This document shows, in pieces, positions 17,370 to 26,433 of a DNA stretch of 64,000 nt. Source of the DNA: Pirellulales bacterium (GTDB taxonomy: Bacteria > Planctomycetota > Planctomycetia > Pirellulales > JAEUIK01). The stretch lies in the NCBI GenBank assembly GCA_019745975.1, contig JAIESQ010000099.1, positions 23,066 through 87,065 of the forward strand, given 5' to 3'. Below the pieces are notes generated by a model. It was not told where the DNA came from. It was given only the letters and a program-made list of their open reading frames with translations, and searched no databases. Every line of letters begins with the position of its first letter. Position 1 is the stretch's first letter. A program made the translations under genes and the position numbers.

Positions 17370-18740
17370 CTAGACGCCGGTTACGGCCGAGATCAGACCC
17401 GACTGCTCGGCGGCGGTCAGCGCCGCGTGGTCGCGCTCGATCTGATCGGCGTACCCGCAGGCGAACGCGCCCAGCACTTCGTCGAAGCGCTCGCCGCGGC
17501 CGAGATACCCGGAGATCATCGCGGCATCGCCGGTGCGGGCGTGAGCGCGGGCCAGGGCCCAGCCGCAGGCTTCGGCATAGTGACCAAGCTGCGAGGCGCT
17601 GAAGTCCTCGACCGGTGGCGTGAACTTCATGTCGCGCAGTTGCCGAACGTAATAATCGTGCCCGTCGGCGCTGCGCAGCCAACCCAAGAAGATGTCGCTG
17701 GCCGACTGGAGGAGACGCTGGCCGACCACCACGCGCTGCCCCTCGTTCTCGTACTGGCTTCGCTCCGCAAAGGGCTCGAGCACCGAGCGGCGCGCTTCCT
17801 TGATCTGCAGCAGCAGAGGGTTGCGATCGTCGCAATAGAACAGCGCGACATAGCAGCGCGTGGCCACGCTGCCAATGCCAACCACGCGCAGCGCGAAATC
17901 CTCAAGCCGATAGCGATCGAAGACAAACCGTCGATCATCGGGCAGTGACGCTCGATACGCTTCGATACCCGCTTCTACCGGCGCGCGCCAGGAGTCTTCG
18001 TCGAGTCGCTGCACGAGCGGCGGATCGTCGACGAAGCGCTGTCGGCCCGCGTGCTCCTCGGTGATCTTGGGATACAGGTTCTCGCCGGTGCGCTCACGAG
18101 CGCGAGCTGCGAACTTTTCGCGCCGACCGCGCGAAGCCGTGTCGGGCGCCAGCTCGGCCAGCTCGTTGACGTCGATACGGTAGTACCAGACTTCCAACGG
18201 GCTCATCTCGGCGAATTCCCACAATTGCTGGCGATACGTGCGCGCGCACCGCGTCGCCGTGTCGCGCGCTCGCTGGTCGGAAATGCCGCTGGTGCGCGCG
18301 GCCACCACGAAGCTGGTCGTCAATCGTTTGATGTCCCACTCCCAAGGGCCCGGCAAAGTCTCGTCGAAGTCGTTCAGATCGAAAACCAGATTGCGCTCGG
18401 GAGTGGCGAACAAACCGAAGTTCGTGAGATGACAGTCGCCGCATGCTTGCACGCGCAGGCCACTTGTCGGCGTCGATGCCAGATCGTGCGCCATCAAGCC
18501 CGGCGACCCGCGCAAAAACGTGAACGGGTTGCGCAACAGCCGTCCGTAGCGGAGCGGGACCAGATCCGCGATCCGTCCCTGGTTGCGGCGCGACAACAAT
18601 TCGAGCGGATCGCGCTCCTGGGTGGCCGCGACCCAATCGGCATGCGCGGCGCGCGGCACCGTCTTGCGCAAGGCCTTGCCTGCTTCCAGCCGCGCGGCAA
18701 TCGACAGCGACGGATTCAAATCAAATCTCGCAAGGGGCAA
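17370..18740 (-). CDS. DUF2252 family protein
   Basis: About 456 residues, the usual length. TTG at 18740 is the only common start; a TAG stop stands about 40 bases upstream in frame. The family core is visible: RFYG-type LVPLRYGRLLRNPFTFLRGS, then GDCHLTNFGLFATPERNLVF and DLNDFDETLPGPWEWDIKRL, which correspond to kinase-like (aminoglycoside-phosphotransferase-fold) HGDxHxxN and DFD motifs. The C-terminal half has KEARRSVLEPFAERS and GYADQIERDHAAL. DUF2252 proteins are uncharacterised; a small-molecule phosphotransferase activity is suspected from the fold. It sits 39 bases behind the Lys/Ala-rich gene and is likely co-transcribed. Confidence 0.9.
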   Translation of the reverse strand: MPLARFDLNPSLSIAARLEAGKALRKTVPRAAHADWVAATQERDPLELLSRRNQGRIADLVPLRYGRLLRNPFTFLRGSPGLMAHDLASTPTSGLRVQACGDCHLTNFGLFATPERNLVFDLNDFDETLPGPWEWDIKRLTTSFVVAARTSGISDQRARDTATRCARTYRQQLWEFAEMSPLEVWYYRIDVNELAELAPDTASRGRREKFAARARERTGENLYPKITEEHAGRQRFVDDPPLVQRLDEDSWRAPVEAGIEAYRASLPDDRRFVFDRYRLEDFALRVVGIGSVATRCYVALFYCDDRNPLLLQIKEARRSVLEPFAERSQYENEGQRVVVGQRLLQSASDIFLGWLRSADGHDYYVRQLRDMKFTPPVEDFSASQLGHYAEACGWALARAHARTGDAAMISGYLGRGERFDEVLGAFACGYADQIERDHAALTAAEQSGLISAVTGV

Positions 18741-18779
18741 TACCTGATGAGCCGCCAGCCGGGTGCTGCCGCGGCATGG

Positions 18780-19532
18780 CTAGTTTCGGGCATCCCGTCG
18801 CGCCTGGTTGCGCTTCCCTCGTGCCTGCGTGTGGCCAAGCATGCGCGTGGTCCGGCCGCTCCGGACAACGCGCGCTTGTTTCGCCGCCGTAACGGCCTGG
18901 AGTTGTTCGGCGGAGTTCACGCGCGCGGCGCGTGGCGCCGACATCTTCACCGCTGCTGGCTTCCTAACGCTGCGGGCTTTCGCTGGCGGCGCGGCAGTCG
19001 ATTCGCCCCCACTGGGCGGCAACGCGGGTGCTACAGCAGCCGGCTCAGCGGCAGTAGGCTTCATGGTGCTCAACGGCGCGTTGCCCGCGCCTTCGTTGAA
19101 GAGGTCCTTGACCACAGCCAGGCCTTTGCGGACGGCTGCGCGGCGGTGGCGATGATCGACCGCGCGTTTTGCCTTTGTCTTGGGTTTGGACTTCGCAGGC
19201 GACTTGGCCGCCGGTTTCGCTGCCGACTTAGCACTGTTGGACGACGTGAGCTTCTGCAAGCGATCTTCGAAGCTCTCCAATGCTTCGCGAAAAATCTGGG
19301 CCTTGAGCTTGGTGTTGTCCGCCGGCTTGCCCAACCCGGCCACGCGGCTCTTGTGGCGCGCTTGCGAGCGCTTGGTGTCGCGCCATTTATCGTGCAGCTT
19401 TCGCGCGCGGGCGGCGAGACGTTTGAGCTCCGCCGGACTGAGCTCATCGAGTTGGGGCTTACGACTGGCGCGCACAAGTTCGATTTCGGCACTGGTACAA
19501 AGCGACTTCACCTTGGCAGCAGGTATGGTCAT
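18780..19532 (-). CDS. Lys/Ala/Pro-rich histone H1-like basic protein
   Basis: About 250 residues from ATG at 19532. Residues 1-95 form a charged helical domain (LSPAELKRLAARARKLHDKW, LKAQIFREALESFEDRLQKL). The middle is a low-complexity AKPAAKSPAKSKPKTKAK tract like bacterial histone H1-like tails, and the C-terminus is again basic and ends in RNQARRDARN. Such tails bind DNA or RNA without sequence preference. No known enzyme motif is present. A plus-strand frame crosses the whole gene but its translation lacks plausible composition. The gene precedes DUF2252 by 39 bases. Confidence 0.72.
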   Translation of the reverse strand: MTIPAAKVKSLCTSAEIELVRASRKPQLDELSPAELKRLAARARKLHDKWRDTKRSQARHKSRVAGLGKPADNTKLKAQIFREALESFEDRLQKLTSSNSAKSAAKPAAKSPAKSKPKTKAKRAVDHRHRRAAVRKGLAVVKDLFNEGAGNAPLSTMKPTAAEPAAVAPALPPSGGESTAAPPAKARSVRKPAAVKMSAPRAARVNSAEQLQAVTAAKQARVVRSGRTTRMLGHTQARGKRNQARRDARN

Positions 19533-19718
19533 AGCGAGTTTTTTCCGTGGAGGAGTGGCGCGGAACAGTTCGCGACGATTCTAGCATGCGCCAGGGACCA
19601 GGGCACGGCTTGTTGTCGGTTTGAGGTTCGTTGCCTCGAACTACGTACCGTCAATGCGGCGCTGTCAGTCTTCCGGGGTTCGCCGCGCGGCAATCGTCGA
19701 ACGCTTCGGTTCGGAGCG

Positions 19719-20753
19719 GTGGTCGCCTGGTGCGGCTTGGGCCTCTGGACCGCGCTGGCGGTGTATTTCAAAGCACCCCTGTCATCCTGGCTTTCGGCGG
19801 CGCTGGCCCTAACAATTCTCCTTTGGTACGTGACTGCTTGCCGCGAAAGTGTGCGACTCTGGAAACTGCCACGAGCGACCTGGCCCGCGAAGCGACTCAC
19901 GGTCTTGGCCCTCGCGACCACGGCGGCCGTTGCCGTCGGCTATTTTGGCTTCGTCAGGCCAGACGCCAATCAAGAGTGGTCGCCCGAACAAGCGCGCATG
20001 CCGATCGTGACGATCGAGGGTGACCTTGTGAGCGTGAGCAACGTGCGAAACGTGCGAAACTTCACCTGGCGCACCGCAACGGACTTTACGCCTGGCTTTT
20101 ACGACCGCGTCTACGACGTGAGCAAGCTCGACTCGATGTATTACGTCGTCGTGCCGATGCCGGCATTCGACGGCGTGGCCCACGGCTTCGTAAGCTTCGG
20201 GTTTGCGGACGGTCAGCACGTCGCCGTCAGCGTCGAAGGGCGCCGCCGGCGAGGACAGGCCTACAAATTGATCCCCTCGCTATTTCGCCAGTATCAACTC
20301 ATCTACATCGTCAGCGACGAGCGCGACGTGGTGGGCTTGCGTGGCGCCATCTGGAAGAAGCCCGTCTACTTTTATCCGGCGCGTACGACCAACGAGCGCA
20401 AGCGCGCGATCTTTCTCGACATGATGCGCCGCGCCCATGAACTCGAGGAGCATCCTGAATTCTACAACCTGCTGACCAATAACTGCATGAACAACATCAA
20501 GGCGCATTTGCGGCGGCTAGGGGGGCGCCCGCTGCCGCACGATCTGAGTGTGCTGCTCACTGGCATGTCGGATCGCGTGGCGTACGACTTTGGTTACCTC
20601 GACACCGATTTGCCGTTCGCCGCGGCGCGCCAGGCGTTTCGCATCGACCGGTGGATGCAACACACGCCGCTCGACGCCGACTTCTCGCAGCGGTTGCGGG
20701 CGCAAGTCGCCAAGCAGGTCGACGAGGCCAAGGCAACTGGGCCCGCGAAATGA
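19719..20753 (+). CDS. DUF4105 (Lnb-like periplasmic domain) membrane protein
   Basis: About 344 residues from GTG at 19719, which places the start just before the first membrane helix; the open frame runs far upstream through other genes without meaning. Three hydrophobic segments lie in the first 90 residues (LGLWTALAVYF, LSAALALTILLWYV, LALATTAAVAVGYFGF). The DUF4105 domain follows: GVAHGFVSFGFADGQHVAVS, then EFYNLLTNNCMNNIKAHLRR with the conserved Cys and the earlier His of a papain-like/NlpC-type fold. A hydrolase or acyltransferase acting at the outer face of the membrane is the likeliest role; it is unproven for the family. Confidence 0.82.
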   Translation: MVAWCGLGLWTALAVYFKAPLSSWLSAALALTILLWYVTACRESVRLWKLPRATWPAKRLTVLALATTAAVAVGYFGFVRPDANQEWSPEQARMPIVTIEGDLVSVSNVRNVRNFTWRTATDFTPGFYDRVYDVSKLDSMYYVVVPMPAFDGVAHGFVSFGFADGQHVAVSVEGRRRRGQAYKLIPSLFRQYQLIYIVSDERDVVGLRGAIWKKPVYFYPARTTNERKRAIFLDMMRRAHELEEHPEFYNLLTNNCMNNIKAHLRRLGGRPLPHDLSVLLTGMSDRVAYDFGYLDTDLPFAAARQAFRIDRWMQHTPLDADFSQRLRAQVAKQVDEAKATGPAK

Positions 20754-20802
20754 CGGCCGGCCGTTGCAGCGAACTTCAATTGACCGACAAAGTAGTCGCG
20801 GC

Positions 20803-20856
20803 TAATGCTCTGGCAACGCTTGAAATTCGGGTTCGAAATGATTTGGCAGAGCACTA
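20803..20856. repeat. 54-base hairpin element, copy 2
   Basis: TAATGCTCTGGCAA (20803-20816) is inverted with two mismatches as TTGGCAGAGCACTA (20843-20856). Length and ends match the element at 16259-16312. It lies between two convergent genes. Confidence 0.55.
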
Positions 20857-20866
20857 AATACTCTTG

Positions 20867-20893
20867 CCGCCGAGCCACTTACGTACTCGGCGG
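20867..20893. terminator. Hairpin between convergent genes
   Basis: CCGCCGAG (20867-20874) pairs with CTCGGCGG (20886-20893) over an 11-base loop. It stands between the 3' ends of the DUF4105 gene and the PEP-CTERM pseudogene and could end transcription from both sides. There is no T-run, so confidence is moderate. Confidence 0.4.
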
Positions 20894-20929
20894 TCGTGCG
20901 TCGCCAACCCTCCCAGGGTTGACGCAGCA

Positions 20930-22174
20930 CTAGGTTTTTCGCCGTCGTCGCGACTCGCACCACCGGATGCGTTGTGCGAGGAAGATGCCGGCCATGGCGG
21001 CCAGCGTGAGCGTGGCAGGCTCGGGCACTTCGGCGATGGCGACAATCTGGCCGTGCAAAGCGATGTTGAAAACCTGGCCCCCTTGCTGGCCGAGAGATTC
21101 ATAACCGAAAGGAATGACCAGTTTCTTTTGGCCATCAGTATTCGTGAATGTTCCCGGCGTAGCGGTCTGGTGATTGGCATAGGTCCCGGTGAGCGGCGAA
21201 GTTCCGGAACCCAACAGATCAGACTCGTAATCGAGCGCACCCGCCTTCACGAGGGCCGAGAGAGATGGGTCGAAATGCCCTTGGCCGTCAAGCGGTCGCG
21301 CCGCGGCGGAAAAATCGAATTGCATGCCGCGCAATACGCCGGCGATCAAAAGGTCTGTTCCCACATAGATCTGACCCGCGAGCTCGGCGGGGCCGTTTCC
21401 GGGTACAAATGGGCCGGGCTGGTCGACCAGGCTCACGCTGCCGCCGCCGGGAAAGGTTATTGCTCCCGGCGTGTTGAGGTCGACCATCAACGACCCCTGC
21501 AATGCGGTCGTCAAGCTGCCCGGCATTTGTTCGGTCGCCGACAGCGTGCCGGCGGTCACGCTCAACGTGACGGCACTCTGGACAGGGTCGATTACAAATT
21601 TCGTCGGCTATGGCGGCGGGGGAATCGCCTGCGTGGTCAACGGGATCGGCGGGATATACTTTTCGGTTCGATATGTGAACGACTCGCCCGCGACACTGTC
21701 GCGCTCGAAGATAAGGAAATCCACATCGGTGTTGCCGCTGAGCGAATCGACATCGCTCAAGCCCGTCGCCACTTGATGCCAGCCTTGGGCGATAAGTTGG
21801 GCCTCGGATGTGAGTTCGGGAATCCAACCGCCGCTGCTGTTGCCTCCGCCTCCAAACCGCGTAGTGACCGCCATGTAGACGGGGCCGCTTTGGGTCACGT
21901 TGAAGGTAATCTTCCCGTACGGCACGGACGGCCACCCGGGGCCCGGATTCGTTTGCCAGAACGAAAACCCGTTGCTACTCAGCAGATCTGGGATTGTTGA
22001 CCAAACGTATCGATCGGTCGGGCCAAAGGCCGGCGTACCAACCGCCAAGGGGAGAAACGTGCCGCCTCCTTCGACCTGAATGGTTCCGGTCACAATCCCG
22101 GCTCGAGTGCCGGCGGCAACGACGCAGAGCAAGGTTGGCAGCAGAACGAAGAGCACTGAGCAACGCGCTCGCAT
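20930..22174 (-). pseudogene. PEP-CTERM secreted protein interrupted by one in-frame TAG
   Basis: Two open frames on the minus strand (22174-21608 and about 21607-20930) are in exactly the same frame and are separated only by a TAG at 21610-21608. The first part has a signal peptide (SVLFVLLPTLLCVVAAGTRA) and a globular region ending in the Pro run IPPPP; right after the TAG follow PTKFVIDPVQSAVTLSV and finally a PEP-CTERM sorting signal, VPEPATLTLAAMAGIFLA plus a basic tail. Read through, the gene would encode about 414 residues with everything expected of an exosortase substrate. So it is either a recent nonsense mutant, a sequencing error, or a read-through case. ATG at 22174 follows TAGGGAG. 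Confidence 0.8.
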
Positions 22175-22419
22175 CAAAACTCCCTAGGAAGTCGTCAAGC
22201 CGACACTTCCCATTTGGGACGAGCCGGGAACGGAACGAAATGTAAAACCGCTCCGATTATAACAACGCGCCCCCCTTCCCCGCGTCTAGCTCGCAGGGAA
22301 AATCTCGACGTTTCTCCACCCTGCCCGGCGTGGGCAGCTTTTCGGCCGGTGAAACGGGCCGACGGGCTAGTCTCTCTAGCGACCACCGACGGGTACGCGC
22401 GGACCGTCGCCGGCCTGGC

Positions 22420-24834
22420 TCAGGCCGTGGCCAGCTTGCGCTCGACTTCGACAACGCGGGCCGTGGTCTTGAGGACGACGTCGGGCGTCAACGAAATGCT
22501 GTCGATGCCCTCGCGCACGAGGAATTCTGCGAACTCGGGATAGTCGCTGGGTGCCTGGCCGCAGATGCCGATCTTGCGGCCACACTGCTTCACCGTGCGG
22601 ATCGCCTGACTGATCGTCCGTTTCACCGCCAGATCGCGCTCGTCGAACAAATGAGCGATGATCTGGGAGTCGCGATCGACTCCAAGCATCAACTGCGTCA
22701 GATCGTTCGAGCCGATCGAGAAACCATCGAAGATCTCGGCGAACTCGGCGGCACACACGACGTTGCTGGGTATCTCGCACATGACGTAGATTTCCAGTCC
22801 GCGCTCTCCCCGCCGGAGGCCATGTTCGGCCATTTCGGCCTGAACGCGACGCCCTTCGGCGACGGTCCGGCAGAAGGGAATCATGAGCTTCAGGTTCGTC
22901 AGGCCAAAATCGTCGCGCACCTTGCTCATGGCCCGGCACTCGAGCGCGAACGCATCGCGGTAGCGTGGATCGTAATACCGCGAGGCGCCGCGGAACCCGA
23001 TCATCGGATTCTCTTCGGTCGGTTCGTAGTCGCTGCCGCCGATCAGATTGGCGTACTCGTTTGTTTTGAAATCGCTCATCCGCACGATCACGTCCTTGGG
23101 AAAGAACGCCGCGGCGATCGTGCCCACCCCTTCGGCCAGCCGATCGACGAAGAACTGCGCTTTGTCGGCATAGCCGGCGGTAGCGGCCGCGATCTCGGCG
23201 CCCACCGGCAGATTTCGCCAGCGATCGAACTCCAATAGAGCGTTCGGATGCACGCGGATGTAGTTGCTGATGATGAACTCCATCCGCGCCAGGCCAACGC
23301 CGTCGTTGGGAATGAACGACAGGGCGAACGCCTCGTCGGGGTTGCCCACATTCATCATGACTTTGGTTTTTGCGCGGCCGACGGTGGCCAGATCGAGCCG
23401 TTCGACGGTGAAGTCGAGCAACCCTTTGTAGACGTGCCCCACCTCGCCCTCGGCGCACGAGACGGTAACTTCCTGACCGTTACGCAATCGCTCGGTACCA
23501 ACTTCGGTCCCCACCACGGCCGGCAATCCCAACTCTCGACTCACGATGGCGGCATGGCAGGTTCGTCCACCACGATTCGTGACAATGGCCGCGGCCTTCT
23601 TCATCACCGGTTCCCAATCGGGATCGGTCTTGTCGGTTACAAGCACTTCGCCCGACTGAAACTCGTGCAGGTGATGGGCATCGCGAATGACGCGGACCGG
23701 GCCGGCGGCAATCTTCTCGCCAACGCTCGGCCCCGAGACGAGCAACTCGCCGCGGGCCTTCAGGTGGTACGTCTCCAAAACGCGGCCGACTGCGCGCGAA
23801 TGGACCGTTTCGGGCCGAGCTTGCAGCATGTAAAGCTCGCCGGTCACGCCATCCTTGGCCCATTCCATGTCCATGGGGCACGCGGCGCCGTGCTTGCGAC
23901 TGTAATGGTCTTCGACAAGGCACGCCCAGCCGGACAAGGTCAGCACTTCATCGTCGGAGATGCAGAATCGTGCCCGATCGTCCGCCGGCACGGGCACGTT
24001 TTTCACCGCTTTCGAGCCGCCAAGGTCGTAGACGAGCTTAAGCTCTTTGGTCCCCAGGCGGCGGCGGATGATCGGTCGATGGCCAGCGTGCAGCGTCGGC
24101 TTGAAGACGTAGAACTCGTCGGGGTTGACCGTCCCTTGCACGATGTTCTCGCCCAGGCCGAACGCCGCGTTGATCAGCACGACGTCGCGAAAGCCGGTCT
24201 CCGTGTCGAGCGAGAACATCACGCCCGAGGCCCCAAGGTCGGAGCGCACCATGCGTTGAATGCCGGCCGAAAGCGCCACTTGCATGTGATCGAAACCCTT
24301 GTCGGCGCGATACGAGATGGCGCGATCGGTAAACAGCGACGCGAAACTGCGCCGCACCGCCTCGACGACGGCCATCGGGCCCCGCACGTTGAGAAAGGTC
24401 TCGTGCTGCCCGGCGAAGCTGGCCTCGGGCAAGTCCTCGGCCGTGGCGCTCGTCCGAACTGCCACGTCGATCGGCTCTGGGCTAGTGCCGCACATCTTGG
24501 CGTACGCCGACTGGATCGCGCTGGACAGATCGTTGGGCAAGGGAGTTGCGATGATCGCATCGCGAATGCGCCGGCCGCGCGAGCGCAGGTTCTCGACGAC
24601 TTGCGTGTCCAAACCGGCCAGAATCTCGCGGATGCGGGCGTCGAGGCCAGTCTGCGACAGGAAATAGCGAAAGGCGTCCGCCGTGGTAGCAAAGCCGTCG
24701 GGGACTCGAATGCCGACCCCGGTCAGTTCGCGCAGCATTTCGCCGAGCGAGGCATTCTTGCCGCCAACCTCCGCGACATCGCCGATGCCGACCTCGCGGA
24801 ATTGCTTGATGAAGTGGATCGATTGAGCCGGCAT
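22420..24834 (-). CDS. ppsA: Phosphoenolpyruvate synthase
   Basis: About 804 residues, the normal size. ATG at 24834 follows GAGGT and gives the family opening up to VGGKNASLGEML. The N-terminal ATP-grasp part (PPDK_N) spans roughly 10-350, the phosphohistidine domain has GGRTCHAAIVSRELGLPAVV (active His near 440), and the C-terminal PEP-binding barrel has FDGFSIGSNDLTQLMLGVDR and the catalytic-cysteine region KIGICGQAPSDYPEF. The enzyme makes PEP from pyruvate with ATP giving AMP and phosphate, for gluconeogenesis. Beside it lie an HPF-type ribosome factor and DUF2267, so it may belong to a starvation or energy-stress cluster. Confidence 0.95.
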   Translation of the reverse strand: MPAQSIHFIKQFREVGIGDVAEVGGKNASLGEMLRELTGVGIRVPDGFATTADAFRYFLSQTGLDARIREILAGLDTQVVENLRSRGRRIRDAIIATPLPNDLSSAIQSAYAKMCGTSPEPIDVAVRTSATAEDLPEASFAGQHETFLNVRGPMAVVEAVRRSFASLFTDRAISYRADKGFDHMQVALSAGIQRMVRSDLGASGVMFSLDTETGFRDVVLINAAFGLGENIVQGTVNPDEFYVFKPTLHAGHRPIIRRRLGTKELKLVYDLGGSKAVKNVPVPADDRARFCISDDEVLTLSGWACLVEDHYSRKHGAACPMDMEWAKDGVTGELYMLQARPETVHSRAVGRVLETYHLKARGELLVSGPSVGEKIAAGPVRVIRDAHHLHEFQSGEVLVTDKTDPDWEPVMKKAAAIVTNRGGRTCHAAIVSRELGLPAVVGTEVGTERLRNGQEVTVSCAEGEVGHVYKGLLDFTVERLDLATVGRAKTKVMMNVGNPDEAFALSFIPNDGVGLARMEFIISNYIRVHPNALLEFDRWRNLPVGAEIAAATAGYADKAQFFVDRLAEGVGTIAAAFFPKDVIVRMSDFKTNEYANLIGGSDYEPTEENPMIGFRGASRYYDPRYRDAFALECRAMSKVRDDFGLTNLKLMIPFCRTVAEGRRVQAEMAEHGLRRGERGLEIYVMCEIPSNVVCAAEFAEIFDGFSIGSNDLTQLMLGVDRDSQIIAHLFDERDLAVKRTISQAIRTVKQCGRKIGICGQAPSDYPEFAEFLVREGIDSISLTPDVVLKTTARVVEVERKLATA

Positions 24835-25002
24835 ATTGCTGACCTCAACCAGCTTGTAGTTCCTGGATCGTGGCGTCTCGGATTCTCGCACGCTGCGAAA
24901 AGTATGGCGACCTGAATCGGCCCGAGTGCCAGGCAACCAGACAAGGCGCTTCGCTGCTGCGCAAAGCGGTCGCCGTCGCAGGGAGTTGATCCCGCAACTG
25001 CT

Positions 25003-25551
25003 TTACAGGAGCCGCACGCTGCTGGCCTGTGGGCCTTTGTCGCCCAGTTCTTCGGCGAACTCGACCTCGTTTCCGATGTGCAGCTCATCGAAACGGTGAC
25101 CCAGCACGCTGTTCGAATCGAAGTAGACCTCGCGACCATCAGGCGTCGTGATAAAGCCATACCGGCTGGTGGCAAAGAGTTTGCTGATCCGCCCGTGCGG
25201 CTGAGACTCGTGGTGCTTGACATCCAACCGGCGGCGGCGCGCGTAGTCTTCCAAGCGGCGCGCCGCGGAGTCGAACGCGTCCCGAATGGCCACGTCCAGA
25301 TTTTTATAGTAGGGATCGTGCTTGCCGGGCTCGTGCGTGACGGCAATCTCCTCGCCCGGCACCGTGATATCAATGCGGACCTGGAAGTCGTTGCCGGTGA
25401 CGTGGTGGCGGTGCGGCACGTCGACGACGACGCGGCAACTCATAATCCGGTCGCAGAACTTATCGAGCTCGGCGGCTTCGGCCCGAATGCGTCGCTCGGC
25501 CTCGTCGGTGGCTTCCACATTACGAAAACTGATTTGCAGCGGCAGCTTCAT
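25003..25551 (-). CDS. HPF/RaiA-type ribosome hibernation factor fused to a cold-shock domain
   Basis: About 182 residues from ATG at 25551. Residues 1-100 match the HPF/sigma-54-modulation domain (MKLPLQISFRNVEATDEAER, CRVVVDVPHRHHVTGNDFQV, YKNLDVAIRDAFDSAARRLE). After a basic linker, residues about 115-182 form a cold-shock/OB domain: GRISKLFATSRYGFITTPDG with the RNP1-like YGFI and VYFDSNSVLG. The first domain should sit in the 30S decoding channel of idle ribosomes; the second should bind single-stranded RNA. It lies between DUF2267 and ppsA on one strand. The fusion occurs in other bacteria but differs from the usual long HPF, whose tail is a dimerisation domain. Confidence 0.88.
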   Translation of the reverse strand: MKLPLQISFRNVEATDEAERRIRAEAAELDKFCDRIMSCRVVVDVPHRHHVTGNDFQVRIDITVPGEEIAVTHEPGKHDPYYKNLDVAIRDAFDSAARRLEDYARRRRLDVKHHESQPHGRISKLFATSRYGFITTPDGREVYFDSNSVLGHRFDELHIGNEVEFAEELGDKGPQASSVRLL

Positions 25552-25630
25552 GGCAATGCGATCTGGATGGCGGCCTCGTTCGCGCAGTCCTGAAGTTCGC
25601 TCACGATGCCTGCGGCGTCGAACATGTTGA

Positions 25631-26053
25631 TCAAGTCCAGAGGGCGCGGATGCCCTCGGGCAGCGCTTGCTTGATTTTGTCCACTTCGCCCGACGTGATG
25701 TGCTTCGCCAGGACGTGCAGGACCGCCCGCGTAACGCGCTCGATGTCGAACTCGGTGTCGACGAATTCATTGCCGACGTGCTCGAGGAATTCCTGCTTGC
25801 TGCGCTCGCGCAGCGGCTTGTCGTGGGGATGATAGCCCTCGTAATACACGCCTCGAATGAGCATTGGTAATTGCGCCGCCAGGTGCGCCGCATCGTTGAC
25901 CGTGAGTCGATCGCGCAGCGCGTGGAGCACGGCCCGCAACGCGCGATAGGCGCGGTTCTGATCGGTCCAGGCAAGGCGATCGAGGATATCGATCAACCAC
26001 AAATGCGTAATCTCGATTGTGTGCTCGAACGCACGCAAGGTCGTCTGGCTCAT
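25631..26053 (-). CDS. DUF2267 protein
   Basis: About 140 residues from ATG at 26053. The sequence fits DUF2267: AFEHTIEITHLWLIDILDRL, then YRALRAVLHALRDRLTVNDA, LPMLIRGVYYEGYHPHDKPL and, in the C-terminus, TRAVLHVLAKHITSGEVDKI followed by LPEGIRALW. The fold is all-helical; in some members two halves repeat. Function is unknown, but such genes commonly accompany stress and hibernation genes, as here with an HPF protein 79 bases downstream. The longer frame upstream overlaps the divergent gene's promoter and is not supported. Confidence 0.85.
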   Translation of the reverse strand: MSQTTLRAFEHTIEITHLWLIDILDRLAWTDQNRAYRALRAVLHALRDRLTVNDAAHLAAQLPMLIRGVYYEGYHPHDKPLRERSKQEFLEHVGNEFVDTEFDIERVTRAVLHVLAKHITSGEVDKIKQALPEGIRALWT

Positions 26054-26433
26054 GATCGTCGACTCCCGCAAGCTGTGGTCGGTCTGCGACAAATCCGCGT
26101 ACAGGCCGCTCGACCGATGTTTTGTTGCACTCTTCGTGCCAGTCCGCGTCGATTCAATCCGACCAAGGCAGCCCTGCAATCCGGCGGACATGTGCGAGAC
26201 ACTATCTTGTTTCGCAAGGGAGGTTGGTCCCAGCCCTAGCGTGAGCGGTGAGCGTCTTCGCACTGGTGATGGGCGAAATCGCGCGCCTCGCGCCACTCCG
26301 TTTGATAGAGGCTCTTCTTGGGCAGGCTGCCAAACCCGACGCGGTCGAGTTGATGCGTGACGATAGCTCCGTGGCACGCCATCTGCTCGAAGCCAACCAC
26401 GGACCTTGGTTCGAAGATTGCCGGAGACCCGCC
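26054..26433. other. Divergent intergenic region
   Basis: About 380 bases between the DUF2267 gene and the His-rich gene. The plus-strand frame upstream of 26434 is open back to 26248 but its translation looks non-native. It probably holds the promoters of both operons; no clear palindrome was found. Confidence 0.4.

Noticed and set aside
18051..19718. Upstream part of the 900-codon plus-strand frame
   Set aside because: It runs antisense through DUF2252 and the Lys/Ala-rich gene and has no protein-like features; only the part from 19719 is a gene.
23248..24915. 555-codon plus-strand frame opposite ppsA
   Set aside because: A codon-bias shadow of ppsA; its translation has no known motif.
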